Assembly (NCBI GenBank): GCA_963854735.1
Contig: OY978102.1
Span: 682,001 to 746,000, forward strand
Reading direction: 5' to 3'
DNA: 64,000 nt
Origin: Marvania coccoides
Lineage: Eukaryota > Chlorophyta > Trebouxiophyceae > Chlorellales > Chlorellaceae
The notes under the pieces were generated by a model. It saw nothing but the letters and a program-made list of their open reading frames with translations, searched no databases and was not told where the DNA came from. The translations under genes and the position numbers were made by a program. Numbering within the stretch: the stretch's first letter is position 1; the number at the start of each line of letters is the position of its first letter. Of the stretch, positions 32,652-43,518 are shown one piece after another.

Positions 32652-33511
32652 GGGCTGAAGTGCTGAAATACGTGTCACTCGATTTTCAAGGGGTCATGAC
32701 TTGGAAGCGATCAAATTGAACAACGGGAGGTGCAACTCTCGGTCAATTTGACCTCAGCCTCCGCGGAGAATGGATGCGAAAGATATAAAGAATTAAATGT
32801 TGGCAATAGAGGGAGTGAAGGCTAAAATGCCGCCGAGAGAGGCGTGTGTTTAGAGGTCAAGGGGGACGAAATGATGGCTTAAAGACCCCCCAATCACGGC
32901 ACATTCCGACTCTTAGAGCATTCTGTCACCATCATTAATTCTTCTTTGTTTGAATACATATCAACTCCTGCGCACACCGCTTGAGAGCGCTTCAGGGCAG
33001 CGGTAACAAACAGTCATCCCCCTACATACTAAAACCCCTCAGATTATAAGGGCCACATTGAAAATCAAGCATGCTCGTGCGTTTGAAGCCCACTCGCATT
33101 AATTAAATCGATAAAGAAAACAGCGGCGAAGATAACATTTTAAATCATTGAATAAAATTAAAATATTGCAGAGTTAAATTATTGATGAATTTAAACCGAG
33201 CAGCTTCTATAGAATCCCATCGGCTAAAATAATTGACAGAGAAAGCTCGGGCTTGCTTCATTCTTGTTGAATGTATGTCTGTCTTGTGTGGGATGCAACT
33301 CGTAAATATGAAGTGAAAATGGGAGTCGCTGGCCTTCTCATCCAAAAGTATAGCGGCTTCAGGCCTCATAGGGCGACAAAGCGCTCAATTATGATGTCAA
33401 ACAACGAAGAGAGAAGCAGTCAACAGCAGCTTTCACTTTCTACTTGCAGAGCCCCACAAAAACCTAAATTTAAGAGCAATCGACTGCAACTAATTAAAAC
33501 AAATCTTCACA
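32652..33511. other. Divergent spacer (beta-helix protein / di-iron protein)
   Basis: 860 bp between divergent start codons, expected to hold both promoters. AT-rich at 32930-33200. No gene or motif recognised. Confidence 0.55.
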
Positions 33512-35294
33512 ATGGCGACTTCGATGACAACGATGCAGCTGGCACCAGCCTTTGCACGCACTGCGCCCATTAAATCCATTAATGTTCATCATAAGGCTCC
33601 TCGCGCCAGGGTGAGAACTGCGCCCGTTAATCGATACTTCTAGGTGTGATCCCGAGGTCGGAATGATAATGCGCGTTTCCCGAAATGTGTGCAGGCTGTT
33701 GTCAAGGTCCGTGCAATTGCCGCTCCTCTCACCGCTCCCCATCACGGCCAGAAGGGTCAGTTCTGATCGAAAATACGCCCATCAAGCTCATTTATATACT
33801 GAATTCACGTCTGCGTGGCCAGTTCCTGGCAATTTGTTCACCTTGAGATCGGTTTTTGCATGCAGATGTCAGCCAGGCCCCGCTCCCCAATCTCATCTCC
33901 CGCGAGACCATCCGCACCCTTGAGGTACATATTCATCATTTTCAATGCTGTATTGCGGTGTTCTTGAAGAAGAAAAGACCAAGCCCCATCATGTTTTCCA
34001 CCGCCTGGCTACCTTTTAACCCTCCCAAATTCCCTGCAAATTACACCAAAACGCGCATAAACCCCTCCTCTTTCCCTTTCTACAGTCGGAGCTGGACAAT
34101 GGTACGTCCATCGCCGCCCTGCGCCGCTTCAACGTCAACCTCGCTGCCCTGGACCCTTCCGTCTGGGACGCCAAGCTGCGCCCCGTGATGGCTGAGCTGG
34201 CCTATAACCTGGAGTCGTTCAACCCCGCCTTCACCGCTGCCCTGCTGCGCGTGCAGTCCACCATCGGACGCACCGACTACGTGCGACGGGACATGGCGCT
34301 GAAGAAACTCATCCAGCCGCTGGCAGGCAAGTTCAATGTGTAGTTAGTGGTAACAGTAAAATTGTGGGGGTTTAGGGTACTCTGTGGGGGCCTGTGTTTG
34401 TTTTTTCATGTGACAGCAGTAGTTAAAATGGAAGGGAGGAAGGGGTCCTCTGCGCCTTAAGATGGCCTTAAAAATTTTAAAAAGTAAAAAGTCTCCATTT
34501 AGTCATAGATTTGGATTCTGGAGCTCATCAACCCCTCCGACGTGTATTCCCTTGCCCTTCTTCCCCTCACCTCACCCCCTCCCCATTAAATCCCGCTTTT
34601 CTATAGGCGAGTACGGCATGCACAACAACGAGCCCCAGGCCCTCACCCACCGCGAGCTCTTCTCCATCTTCTACGCCGACCTCATGAAGGAGCCCCTTGA
34701 GGCCGTGCTCGACGTCAACCCCCAGCCCCACGCTGCCGCTGCCCTGTTTGCCCAAATGATGCGGGATCTGACTGGGCCGGCTCCTGCCGACCCCATCGAG
34801 GCTGCGTCCTACGCGATGGGCTACAATCTGGCCATCGAGTACCTTGCGGACTATGAGAAGACGTGGATGTTGGATTCGTTCCGGGCGCTGAACGAGAGGG
34901 TGCTGGCGCCGGCGGGGCGACCGCTCACTGAGTGGGTCTTCCTGGAGGTGAGAAATTCGCGGGGTTTTTTCTCGAATGGGGTTTATGATTGAACTACATT
35001 ATACTGATTACGGCTCGTATCTGGGGTTAGGGTTGACAGACTGGTTGTATCATCCTTAGGCTGTACTGGATTGCCGAGTAATGCTTTGCATTTTCTTTTT
35101 ACTAACGCGGGTAATATTTCAATTGCTTCCTTCAGGTGCACGCTGAGGGTGAGGCTGAGCATGCTGCCATCGGCCACGACGCCGTGGCCACCCTGGCGCC
35201 TGCTGCCCACGAGGGCATTCTGAGGCAAGCCATGCAGGACCACGACCGCGACTTTGCTGCGTTTTACAACGAAATGGCAGACATGCTGGAGTAA
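33512..35294 (+). CDS. Haem-oxygenase-like di-iron protein, probably plastid-targeted
   Basis: Six exons: 33512-33610, 33695-33755, 33866-33924, 34086-34326, 34607-34947, 35136-35294; 319 residues. The N terminus (MATSMTTMQLAPAFARTAP, rich in Ala, Thr, Lys and Arg) fits a chloroplast transit peptide. The rest is all-helical and follows the haem-oxygenase-like iron redox enzyme family (Haem_oxygenas_2/HDO). Candidate metal ligands: AYNLESFNPAF (Glu), GEYGMHNNEP (Glu), ALTHRELF (His) and EVHAEGEAEHAAIGHD (Glu, His, His). Such proteins activate oxygen at two irons; substrates differ widely and this one's is unknown. Intron 4 has a GC donor (CAG|GCAAGT at 34327): only that choice gives PLAGEYGMHNNEP. 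Family call moderate, gene structure strong. Confidence 0.75.
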
Positions 35295-35684
35295 ACAAGC
35301 TGCAATCAATTCTTTAAATGAGTGGAGCAAGGGTTGAGGAGGAGAAGCAATATGCTGCCACGCATTATGTCTCCCCCTGGGGACTCTTAAATCCTATTTT
35401 TGTTTAGAAATAGGGCGAGCTTAATTATCCTCGGAGTATATTGGGCATAAGAAATTATACTATTTTTTCATTTTTTTTGTATGTTCACCATCCTCATGTT
35501 TGTTTGTTTCTCTCGGCTTAATTGTGGTGCTACTAAAAAGAATGACGTGCAGGCAAGAACACGATGTGAAAGAGATTAATATGCAGCAGTCTGTTTTTTC
35601 AAATGCCCAATATACTTTGTTTGTTGTAATAATTGTCACATGAGGAAGTCAAATCAGTGCATAGTTAAACGTATATGGACACGT
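35295..35684. other. Convergent 3' spacer
   Basis: Between the di-iron protein stop and the HMG-box protein stop. AT-rich, no gene recognised. Confidence 0.6.
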
Positions 35685-38558
35685 TTAAGTCTCAGCCATG
35701 GTGGCGTTCTCATCCTCCACTTCCATAGCCTTGCCAGCAGCAGCAGCACTTGGCTCATACTTGGCCATCAGCCGCTGCGCCTTGGCCTTCCACTCGTCCG
35801 CGCGCTTGCGCTCCAGCTGCAGCATGCGCTGCACCACGCGGCAGGTGGCCATCGTGGGCACCCGCATCCACATGTCCTCCTCCTTGCGGTTGGGGGCCGC
35901 CAGCTCGCCGCCCTTGGCGCGCATCTCGCCCAGGAACGCACAGGCCTCCAGCAGGCTGCACGAGGATGGGGTAGAATGAATAAAATGAATTATAATAGAA
36001 AGTTCAGAGAGAAAGTTCAGAAAGCACAACTTTGAAGAAGATAACGTTTTCTCTCTCTTCATTCGCACCTTCCCTCGCGCAGGTGCTCCAAGTCGAGCTC
36101 CCTGCCGTCCTGGTTGTTGAACACGTCCAACTTAAAGCCCTTGAGGAAGGCGTCGTAGTCGTCCAGATGCTGGACCGACAGAGGGCAGTCAGCAGCAGCG
36201 GCAGAAGTGAAAGTGCCGCTGCAGCCCATGCGCTGCGCGTTGGCCGCCGCGATGGAGACCTCGCCGTACTGGTGCAAGGGCATCCCCTTGCGGGCCACGA
36301 CGTAGGTGGAGTCGGTGCGGGAGATGATCGCCTCGGCGGGGTGGGCCACCCAGTCGACGTTCTGCGAGAGGAAATGCAAGAAGTCGCGTAGTACGCTAGC
36401 ATCAAAATAATATTACAAATGAGAGTTCTTAATAAGGAAAAGAAAATTTTAATAGCAAATAAATGAAAGAAAGAAAATTTAACTCACGATGCGGTCAATG
36501 GCGTCCTCGTCCATCTCTTCGACCTGGACGGGGTCCTCGCTGTCGGAGCCTTCAGCGGGGCCCTCTTTCTTCTGCTCAGCGTCGTCTTCGTCGGTCTTGG
36601 GGCGCTTAAAGCCGCCAGCGTGGGGCTTTGCTGCAGCGGGAGCGGCAGTGACCGGCCTGGCGCGCTTCTTCTTCTTGGCAGCAGCAGCGGAAGGGCCAGA
36701 TGCGTCTTCATCGTCACCCAGCTGGGCGGCGGCTGCAGCGGCCTCCTCCTTGAGCTGCTTGTTCATGGCGATGAAGAACTCTTTCTCGCTGTCGGGCGCC
36801 TCCTTCCAAGCCTCGGACAACAGCTTGTTCAGCTCCTTGGCACCGGCCTTGGGGTCCTTCTTCTTCAGCTTGGGGCGCTTCTCGTCGCTGAACAGCTGCA
36901 AAAAGAAAGGAAAATACGAAGAAAGCGCGCAACTAATGTAAGCAGCAACAGAAACATTGCAGAACAGTTAAAGGCAAAAACTGTGGGTGGGTCAAGCTCA
37001 CCTGGAAGGCGCTCTTGACAGTAGCGCTCTTTTCGCCTTTCTCGGCCTTCTCCCCCTTCTTGTCCTTGGACTGCTTCCTGGCCGCCTTGACCATTTCCTC
37101 CCCGCCGGCCGCAGCCACCTCCGCCTGGTAGCGCGCCTTGTCTGCATCGGCCTGCGCCTGCCAGGGGGCCTTCTCCGCCTCGGACAGCGCCGCCCAGTTG
37201 GCGCTGATGGCCTTGGCAATCGCGCCGAAGGTGAGCTCGGGGTTCTCGGCTGCAAGACGAGGGGGAAACAGAGGGCTGGAAAGTTTAAGATCAAGAAAGC
37301 AGAGCGAATTGCAGTAAAGAGCAGAACTGGTAGCTTTCAATATAAAAATAATACCAGTACATGTAATTATAAACTTGCCCTTGATGGTGGCGCGGGTTCC
37401 GGCCGAGTAGAACATGAAGGTAGACTTGGGCCGCTTGATAGCCAGTTTGCCAGCTTCATCCTCGGCGGCGTCCTCCTCAGCGTCTGCAGCAGCCTTGGCC
37501 GGCTTCTTGGCAGCAACGGTCGGCTTCTTGGGGGCAGCAGGCGTTCTGACAGCCGCGGTGGGGGCCTTGAGCTTGGCGGGGGTCTTCTTGGAGGGGGTGG
37601 GGGTGGCCTTGCCGGCGATCTCAGTGGTGGGGTCGGCAGCGGTGTCCTTGGCAACGACGAGCGGCAGTGCAAACTTTGCCTTCTTAGTGGGGAGGGAGCC
37701 GCTGGAAGTGGTGGAGGAAGGCTTGGCCGTAGCGGCTGGCTTCACAGATATAAAAAGATTATAATTGAATTTTAAGACATTGAAAACTGATTGTTGAGGG
37801 CTGGAGAAATATTGTTAAAAGGTTTCAAGCTCACCTTGGGAAGGGAGAAGTTGGGCTTCTTCAGCTTGGGCTTGGGGGCGGACACGACGGCATCCTCTTC
37901 GGCAGCCTCCTCCGCGGGCTCATCAGCAGAAGGCGCCTCGTGTGCAGGAACAGGCGCCTGAGGGGTGTCCTCATTGGGCGAGGCCTGCTTCTCGGCAGCG
38001 GGGGCGTCGGCAGCCGCGGGGGCTTCCGCCTGCTCTTGAGCCTCTTTCTGCAAAATATTTCGGTGGGGAAACAGCGAGAATTGTTTGCACATTTTTCACA
38101 AGTTTAAGGAAATTCCTTGGCAGCGGGGATGACAGCTAACTTAATGCATTAAAATTCTTACCTCCATGTCATCAGCGGCATAGAGGACTTCCCCGGGTAT
38201 CTCGGTATCCTGCAGGGGATGAAGTGGAGCGACGGGTCAGCGGGGAAGGGTCATTAATAATAGAGCACTCGAAAAATGGTTTCTAAAGCTCCTGTGTCTC
38301 CCAAAAAATATTTACATGCTATATAATATTAAAAAAAAAATCCTTACCGGGCAGAGGTCTTCCACCATGCCTTCGATAGCCTGCAGAGCCTCCTGCGCTC
38401 AGGTGGAATGGAAAGAATGAGAAGGCTGGCGGGAAGCAGGGCGCTATGGAACTCGTGGTTAGCATCATACATGATTTTTTTGAGCAAAAAGGAGGGGCAA
38501 AGGGGCTCACCAGCTCAGCCATCGCGGCGTCGATGTTTTCGTCTTGAGAAGCAGACAT
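35685..38558 (-). CDS. Double HMG-box chromatin protein with unknown C-terminal domain
   Basis: Nine exons on the minus strand: 38511-38558, 38348-38392, 38162-38209, 37835-38047, 37379-37739, 37002-37249, 36488-36895, 36069-36361, 35685-35955; phases agree throughout; 644 residues. Order: short acidic start, Ala/Pro/Glu-rich region, Lys/Ala/Pro-rich histone-H1-like region, HMG box 1 (KLAIKRPKSTFMFYSAGTR joined to ENPELTFGAIAKAISANWAAL), HMG box 2 (AFQLFSDEKRPKLKKKDP with LLSEAWKEAPDSEKEFF), a basic/acidic linker with KKKKRARP, then about 190 residues (NVDWVAHPAEAIISRTDS to the end) that I do not recognise. HMG boxes bind and bend DNA; role likely in chromatin or transcription. The intron after 37379 has a GC donor (AAGG|GCAAGT), needed to keep box 1 in frame. 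Confidence 0.85.
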
Positions 38559-38941
38559 CTTGCCGGAGGTCAGGTGCAGCGAGGGATCTGGTGCCTGCAG
38601 TAAATTATGAAGCGGCATGGCATTTTTTAAGCAGGAGCAGAGCGGTGGAGGGGGCTGTTGAGAAGTTGGCCATGCGATCAAAATCTCAGGCAGGAAGAAT
38701 GAGAAAGCAGCTGGCTAACCTGGTAAGATGGCGGGTGGCTTTTAAAAAAACCCAGCAGTTCTATTGTTATTGAAGTAACGACCAGGCGGAGGGAAAGCCG
38801 CTTGAGCTGTCAATTTTGCATCGAAAAATTCATTTCAATTTTCAATGATTGGAAAGTGAAAAAAGAGCGACACACAAAAACCGGAAAAACCGCGTGTGCA
38901 ACTCATGAAAAAATACAAACAAGACGCAGAAACAGTTTAGC
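38559..38941. promoter_or_regulatory. Divergent promoter region (HMG-box protein / Lifeguard)
   Basis: 383 bp between divergent start codons; must hold both promoters and 5' UTRs. No named motif seen. Confidence 0.5.
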
Positions 38942-40151
38942 ATGAGCGCAGTCAACTTACCGTTCTTCGCGGGCAACAAAGATGGGTATCAAGATGTGGA
39001 ATCAGGCTTGTATCCTGGGATTTCTCCCACGGACAACATGTTGCGGCTGGGGTTCATCCGCAAGGTCTTTGGAATTGTCAGCGTGCAGCTCCTGCTGACC
39101 GCAGCAGTCAGCATTCTGCTCATCGCAAACCCCGGCGCCCAAAAAATGCTGGCCTCCTCCGTGGCCCTGCAAATCACCCTCATGCTCGTCAGCATCCTCG
39201 GCCTCATTCCCCTGTGAGTTACTGGTCGTATAATGGGGTTGTCGGCAAGCAGCCGTTACTCTTTTTATAGTGCCCCCCCCCCCCCCCCCCCCCCTCCGCC
39301 ACTGCCACTGAAACAAAAACACCTTCTTCTGCGACTACTGCACTCAGGTACATCTACAAAGACCGGCACCCCCTCAATCTGGCCCTCCTCGGCGCCTGGG
39401 TAAGACCACAATCCCTTTTATTCCTTCTGCCAAAACCTTATTTTTACCTCTCAGCTCTGCTTTTTCTTTTTTTGCCCTGTTCTCACATCTACAGAAACAT
39501 CTGAACTAAACTTCCCGCAATTTTTTTGGAACTGCAGACCCTCGCGTTCAGCGTCACGGTAGGCCTCACCTGCACTTTCTTTGCGCCCGTCATCGTGGCG
39601 CAGGCGGTCTTCATCACAGCCGGCGTGGTCACAGGCCTGACCGCCTACACCTTCTACGCCACCAAGCGCGGCGTGGAGTTCACGTGGCTGGGCCCGATGC
39701 TGTTCTCAGCGCTGTGGGCGCTCATTCTGTGGGGCTTTGTTCAGATTTTCTTCCACCCAGGACCCCTGGGACAAATGGTGTACAGCCTGCTGGGCGCGCT
39801 CATCTTCTGCGGCTACATCGTGAGTTGTTTTTCACGAGAACGTAATAGGGAAATCTGCATTATTTAAGGAAGAACTTTGGCGTTGATTTGTCATTACGCG
39901 TGCTATCAATAATAGTAGCTTTAATGCAAGGATAAAACTGAAGCTTTAAACCCCTTATTCTGACTCTCTTACCCCCCTTCCCCAAAAAAATTCCTTTCTT
40001 TTTTTCTTTCTTCCAGGTTTTTGACGTCAATCTTCTGGCCACGCGCATGGACCTTGATGACTACATCTGGGGCAGCGTGTCGCTCTACCTGGACATAATC
40101 AACCTCTTCCTCTACATCCTGCGCATCCTGCAGCAGACGCAGCGAGACTGA
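38942..40151 (+). CDS. BI-1/Lifeguard (TMBIM) family membrane protein
   Basis: Four exons: 38942-39213, 39348-39399, 39538-39819, 40017-40151; phases 2, 0, 0; 246 residues. Seven hydrophobic helices follow a short N-terminal tail (PFFAGNKDGYQDVESGLYPG). Family landmarks: FIRKVFGIVSVQLLLTAAV in helix 1, then HPLNLALLGAWTLAFSVTVG across the second intron, FTWLGPMLF, and the C-terminal FDVNLLATRMDLDDYIWGSVSL and YLDIINLFLYILRIL. Plants and algae carry several Lifeguard proteins; they sit in ER, Golgi or tonoplast membranes, leak calcium, and restrain stress-induced cell death. The two C-terminal Asp of the family pH sensor region are plausible in MDLDDY but not proven. Intron 1 holds a long poly-C tract. 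Confidence 0.94.
39273..39294 (+). repeat. Poly-C tract (22 C) in an intron
   Basis: Uninterrupted run of C in the first intron of the Lifeguard-like gene, upstream of the acceptor at 39347. Length in the assembly may not be exact. Confidence 0.9.
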
Positions 40152-41059
40152 GTCAGCTCTGCTGCTTGGCAGCGCGAGGCTTGAGCGGAGGAATGCGGAT
40201 TGAAGCGTGAAAATTGCGGGTTGGAGGCAGCGGAGAAGTGTAGTGGCGTGTTTTCAGTAGGCGCACGCTGAAAAAAAGGCGAAATAATGCTGCATGGTGA
40301 TGAAATCGAATCTTCTGGGAAATTTTGTTGAAACTTCGGGCATCGATGCGCTCTCCTTTTTGTAACTATTTTTTTTGGCGCACTGGAAGTTTCGCCAACG
40401 TGTTGTAAATTTGCATGGAAACAACGTCTGCGACTATACCGTAATTATCGTTGAGCATCAGAGGCTGGCGAGGATGGCAAATGCATGAAGAGTGGCGGCG
40501 GGCGCATTGCTGTTTTTCGTAACAATTTTGCGCGCTGCTATTCATGGCTTCGCTGACGAGGGACATCTGCGAAGCCAGTCTTTGGTGTGTCAGCGAGAAA
40601 ATGGAAGGAAAATGCTGGCCTTGATTGAGGGTACATAGCGAAGGCATTTGTGGCAATGGGGTCGTAAACCGTCATTATAGCGCTATAGCAGCCTCTAGAA
40701 ATGTAAATACTAGCACGCAATGCTCACCGAATCAAGGTAAGGTGATCATCAGCCTCCTGCAAATTTTACGTGAAAAGAAAAAGAAACAGCGAGCGGACTT
40801 GTGGTGCAGCATCGACGGCGACCCACTCCTCCAGCGTGCTGGCAATCGCCTCTTATTTTAAGATTCCGCCTTTATGTCTCTTTAAAGGCTGATTTATGGA
40901 AGCGATTCACCTCATCCGGGCATAATACACGTACTGATCTTCAAAATAAATAGCATCGGAGTATCACATTCATCACACACTTGCAACGGCTCTCAGTCAG
41001 CCCCAGTACGCATTATTGGCCGTTTATTAGGGTTCCCTGGCCGCCCTTCAAGAGCTGCG
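40152..41059. other. Spacer and 5' region of receptor-kinase copy 1
   Basis: No gene recognised. The part from about 40700 to 41000 aligns with 43190-43440 (shared blocks such as AGCACGCAATGCT, AAGGCTGATTT and CATCCGGGCATAATACA). The tandem duplication therefore included the promoter region. Confidence 0.7.
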
Positions 41060-43044
41060 ATGCTTCCCCCCTCTCGTTCCATTTTCATTTTCTCTGCCCT
41101 TCTGCTTGGGCTGCCTGGGGCTCACGCTGCGTGGGGCGTAGAGGGAAGAGTTGACAACCAATGCAGCGAAGAAGTTTCGATTTCGATCAACGGCAGAACT
41201 TATTCAGCAGCTCCTGGACAATCGGTGACTGAAACTATTTGTGGAGGATGTACCGGCTGGTTTGGTGCTTGCAGAGACCATGAATGGGAGCCATCGGCGG
41301 AGGTTAAAGAGTCATGCTACGATTATGGGTGGCAGACGAACGTAAGTTTACAAACAGCAAACTGCATTCTTTATGTATAAGCAGATTTGCAACCTGTCGC
41401 TCAACTTGTGAATTCCCAGAGAACCTGTCGCTCAACTTGCTGCATTTGACAAGACGCCAATCTTTATGCAGAAGCGGACGGTAACGATCTGTGTTTGGGA
41501 TATAGGCGGAGTAATAGATACGGCGACCCTCAGATGCGAGAATTTGGTATGTACTTGATCGACCTGAGAACATTTTTAATATATTCAACTCCGCAATAAA
41601 ACCTCCAAACCTCCAATACCCCTCAGCAAGTTCTAATTCTTGTATTTCAGTAGCTGCTTATTCTCATCTCGCACTGCACTTAATTTCACCAACGCAGGGC
41701 AGGGATCATGTGCTCCGCCCCTGCCAGTCAATTGCGACTACCAGGTGGAGGGCTGCTCAGCTTCTGAATGCGACTACTGCATTAACGTACGTGACAGTTT
41801 AGATACGCATGCGTTATCAACATTACTTCATTCATTCTAATCAGTCTGCTACGGGGCCTTAGTCGCCCTTTGTAAATTTCAGATGTGATTCATGCATTGC
41901 CAAGTTTCCTCACTATTGAGAAATATTTGCTCTGCAGATACCAGACCCTCCCCTTCCCAGCCATTCCCCTCTCCCCTCCCCCTCCCCTTCCCCTACTCCC
42001 ACCCCCACCCCTACTCCCACTTCACCGTCCTCTTCCGCCCCTCCATCTCCTTCTGAGCGCCCCTCCACATTTTTCGATGTGTTCGTTATCCTCTTGGGCT
42101 CTTCATCAACAGACTTTGATTCTTCTTTATTTGGAAAAGTAATTTCTGAAGTGGCTGGGCTGCCAGCTGACTGGGTCGTCGTCACAGTCGGCAACTCAGC
42201 GCGCAGGCGCCAGCTTCTTTCTTAAAGGGCTTTGATTCAAGCCAATGAAACGGGCTGGCATACCTCGGCAGCAAAGGCATCGTACACGGCGATATGAAGA
42301 GTGGAAATCTGCTAGTGACCAGCAATAACATCTGCAAGCTTAGGTAATTAAACCAAAAAAATGAGCTGCAAATATTTTACAAGGCACCGACTAACCAACT
42401 TACCCTGTCCTCTGAACTTCAGCGACTTCAACCTCAGCAAGATCCTGGACGACTCCTCCCGCAACTCCTCCGTGGCAGCAATGAACCCCAGGCGAGTTCC
42501 AAAAATATTATGTTTTTGCTGTCGCCGTGCATATAACGAGCGGTAGCGCAGAATATTTGCAACAGCGCCTCATTTATAGTTTATAAATATCTTGATATTC
42601 AGGTGGTTGGCGCCTGAGCTATTCACGGGCGTGAAGAGCAGCACCGCCTCTGACGTCTTTGCCATGGGCGTCGTTCTGTGGGAGCTGTGCACGCTGCAGA
42701 TGCCGTGGGGCAGCACCAACCCCTGGCAGATCGTGAACCAGCTCTTGACGGGCAAGCGGCTGGAGATTCCTGCACCCGAGGAGGTTTCCCTGCCTGGTCC
42801 TGCCTATGAGCGCTACGTGAAGCTCATTGAAAGCTGCTGGGCGCAGGAACCCGCGAGCAGGCCCGACTTCACGGAGGTGTTTACCGAAATCAGGTAAGCG
42901 AACGAACTATACTGTGTTAATTGCGTTAATTGACCTGCCGATGGGCGCTGTTCTGAGGGAAAAAAATTGGTCTCTTCTTTTACACACACACACAGGGCTA
43001 TTGCTGCGTTGATGCGCCAGCTCCTCCTTGAGCGCCCAAAATAA
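41060..43044 (+). pseudogene. Internally deleted copy of the TKL receptor kinase (copy 1)
   Basis: Upstream member of a tandem pair with the gene at 43519-46809. Intact ectodomain exons: 41060-41341 (signal peptide SRSIFIFSALLLGLPGAHA), 41472-41546, 41703-41786, 41938 onward. The last runs through a Pro/Thr/Ser stalk and a PSTFFDVFVILLGSSS module, then hits TAA at 42223-42225 just after ARRRQLLS. The transmembrane helix, cytoplasmic juxtamembrane region and kinase N-lobe are absent. At about 42252 the sequence jumps to the kinase C-lobe: remnant exons 42252-42343, 42423-42491, 42603-42893, 42996-43044 with HGDMKSGNLL, SDFNLSK and RWLAPEL. A deletion equal to about 1.24 kb of copy 2 explains this. 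It may still encode a secreted protein of roughly 240 residues, but the kinase part is out of reach of translation. Confidence 0.82.
42252..42923 (+). repeat. Kinase C-lobe segment, near-identical to 46055-46726
   Basis: 672 bp align without any gap at a constant offset of 3803. By eye I count about seven base differences, four of them in one intron. Introns and exons are equally similar. Similarity falls away on both sides, which suggests gene conversion or very recent exchange rather than plain duplication. Confidence 0.92.
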
Positions 43045-43518
43045 TTAATATATTTAATGCTGACGTCGTTTTAAACAGGAAAGCCTCACCTCTTTTTCAT
43101 TATTTTGCCCACTACAACGAATTTCTTGAACAATGGGGTTTGTAATACAACATTCTAGTCTCCTGATTTGAAAATAAGGAGACATCAGCACGCAATGCTT
43201 CAATCAAATCAGCCGTAAGCGATCGCCAACGTGCTGAGTCTGCGCCGTAAATTTCTCGTGAAAATGGCGCCAGCGATTTGTGGTGGTGCATCGCCCACTC
43301 CCCCAGCTCGCTGATAAAAGCTTTTCTTGATTAAATTTCGGCTTTTTACGTGTGTGAAGGCTGATTTGTGGAAAGGATTCACTCCATCCGGGCATAATAC
43401 ATACATAGAGTGCAAATACAAATATCATCGGTGTATCATACACGCGCATTAGACTATTCGACCGAAATATCCATTAAAGCTAGTTTTCCAGGGCTCCTTG
43501 GCCGTCCTACAAGCTGTG
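43045..43518 (+). promoter_or_regulatory. Promoter region of receptor-kinase copy 2 (duplicated)
   Basis: Aligns in blocks with the region upstream of copy 1 (see 40700-41000), including CATCCGGGCATAATACAT at 43389-43406. Conservation of short blocks in otherwise diverged sequence hints at shared regulatory sites. Confidence 0.55.

Noticed and set aside
32649..32678. Start of the beta-helix protein at 32678
   Set aside because: That codon is GTG; the first ATG, which begins the signal peptide, is at 32651.
41060..43044. Intact second receptor kinase
   Set aside because: The ectodomain frame ends at 42225 and the membrane helix plus kinase N-lobe are missing.
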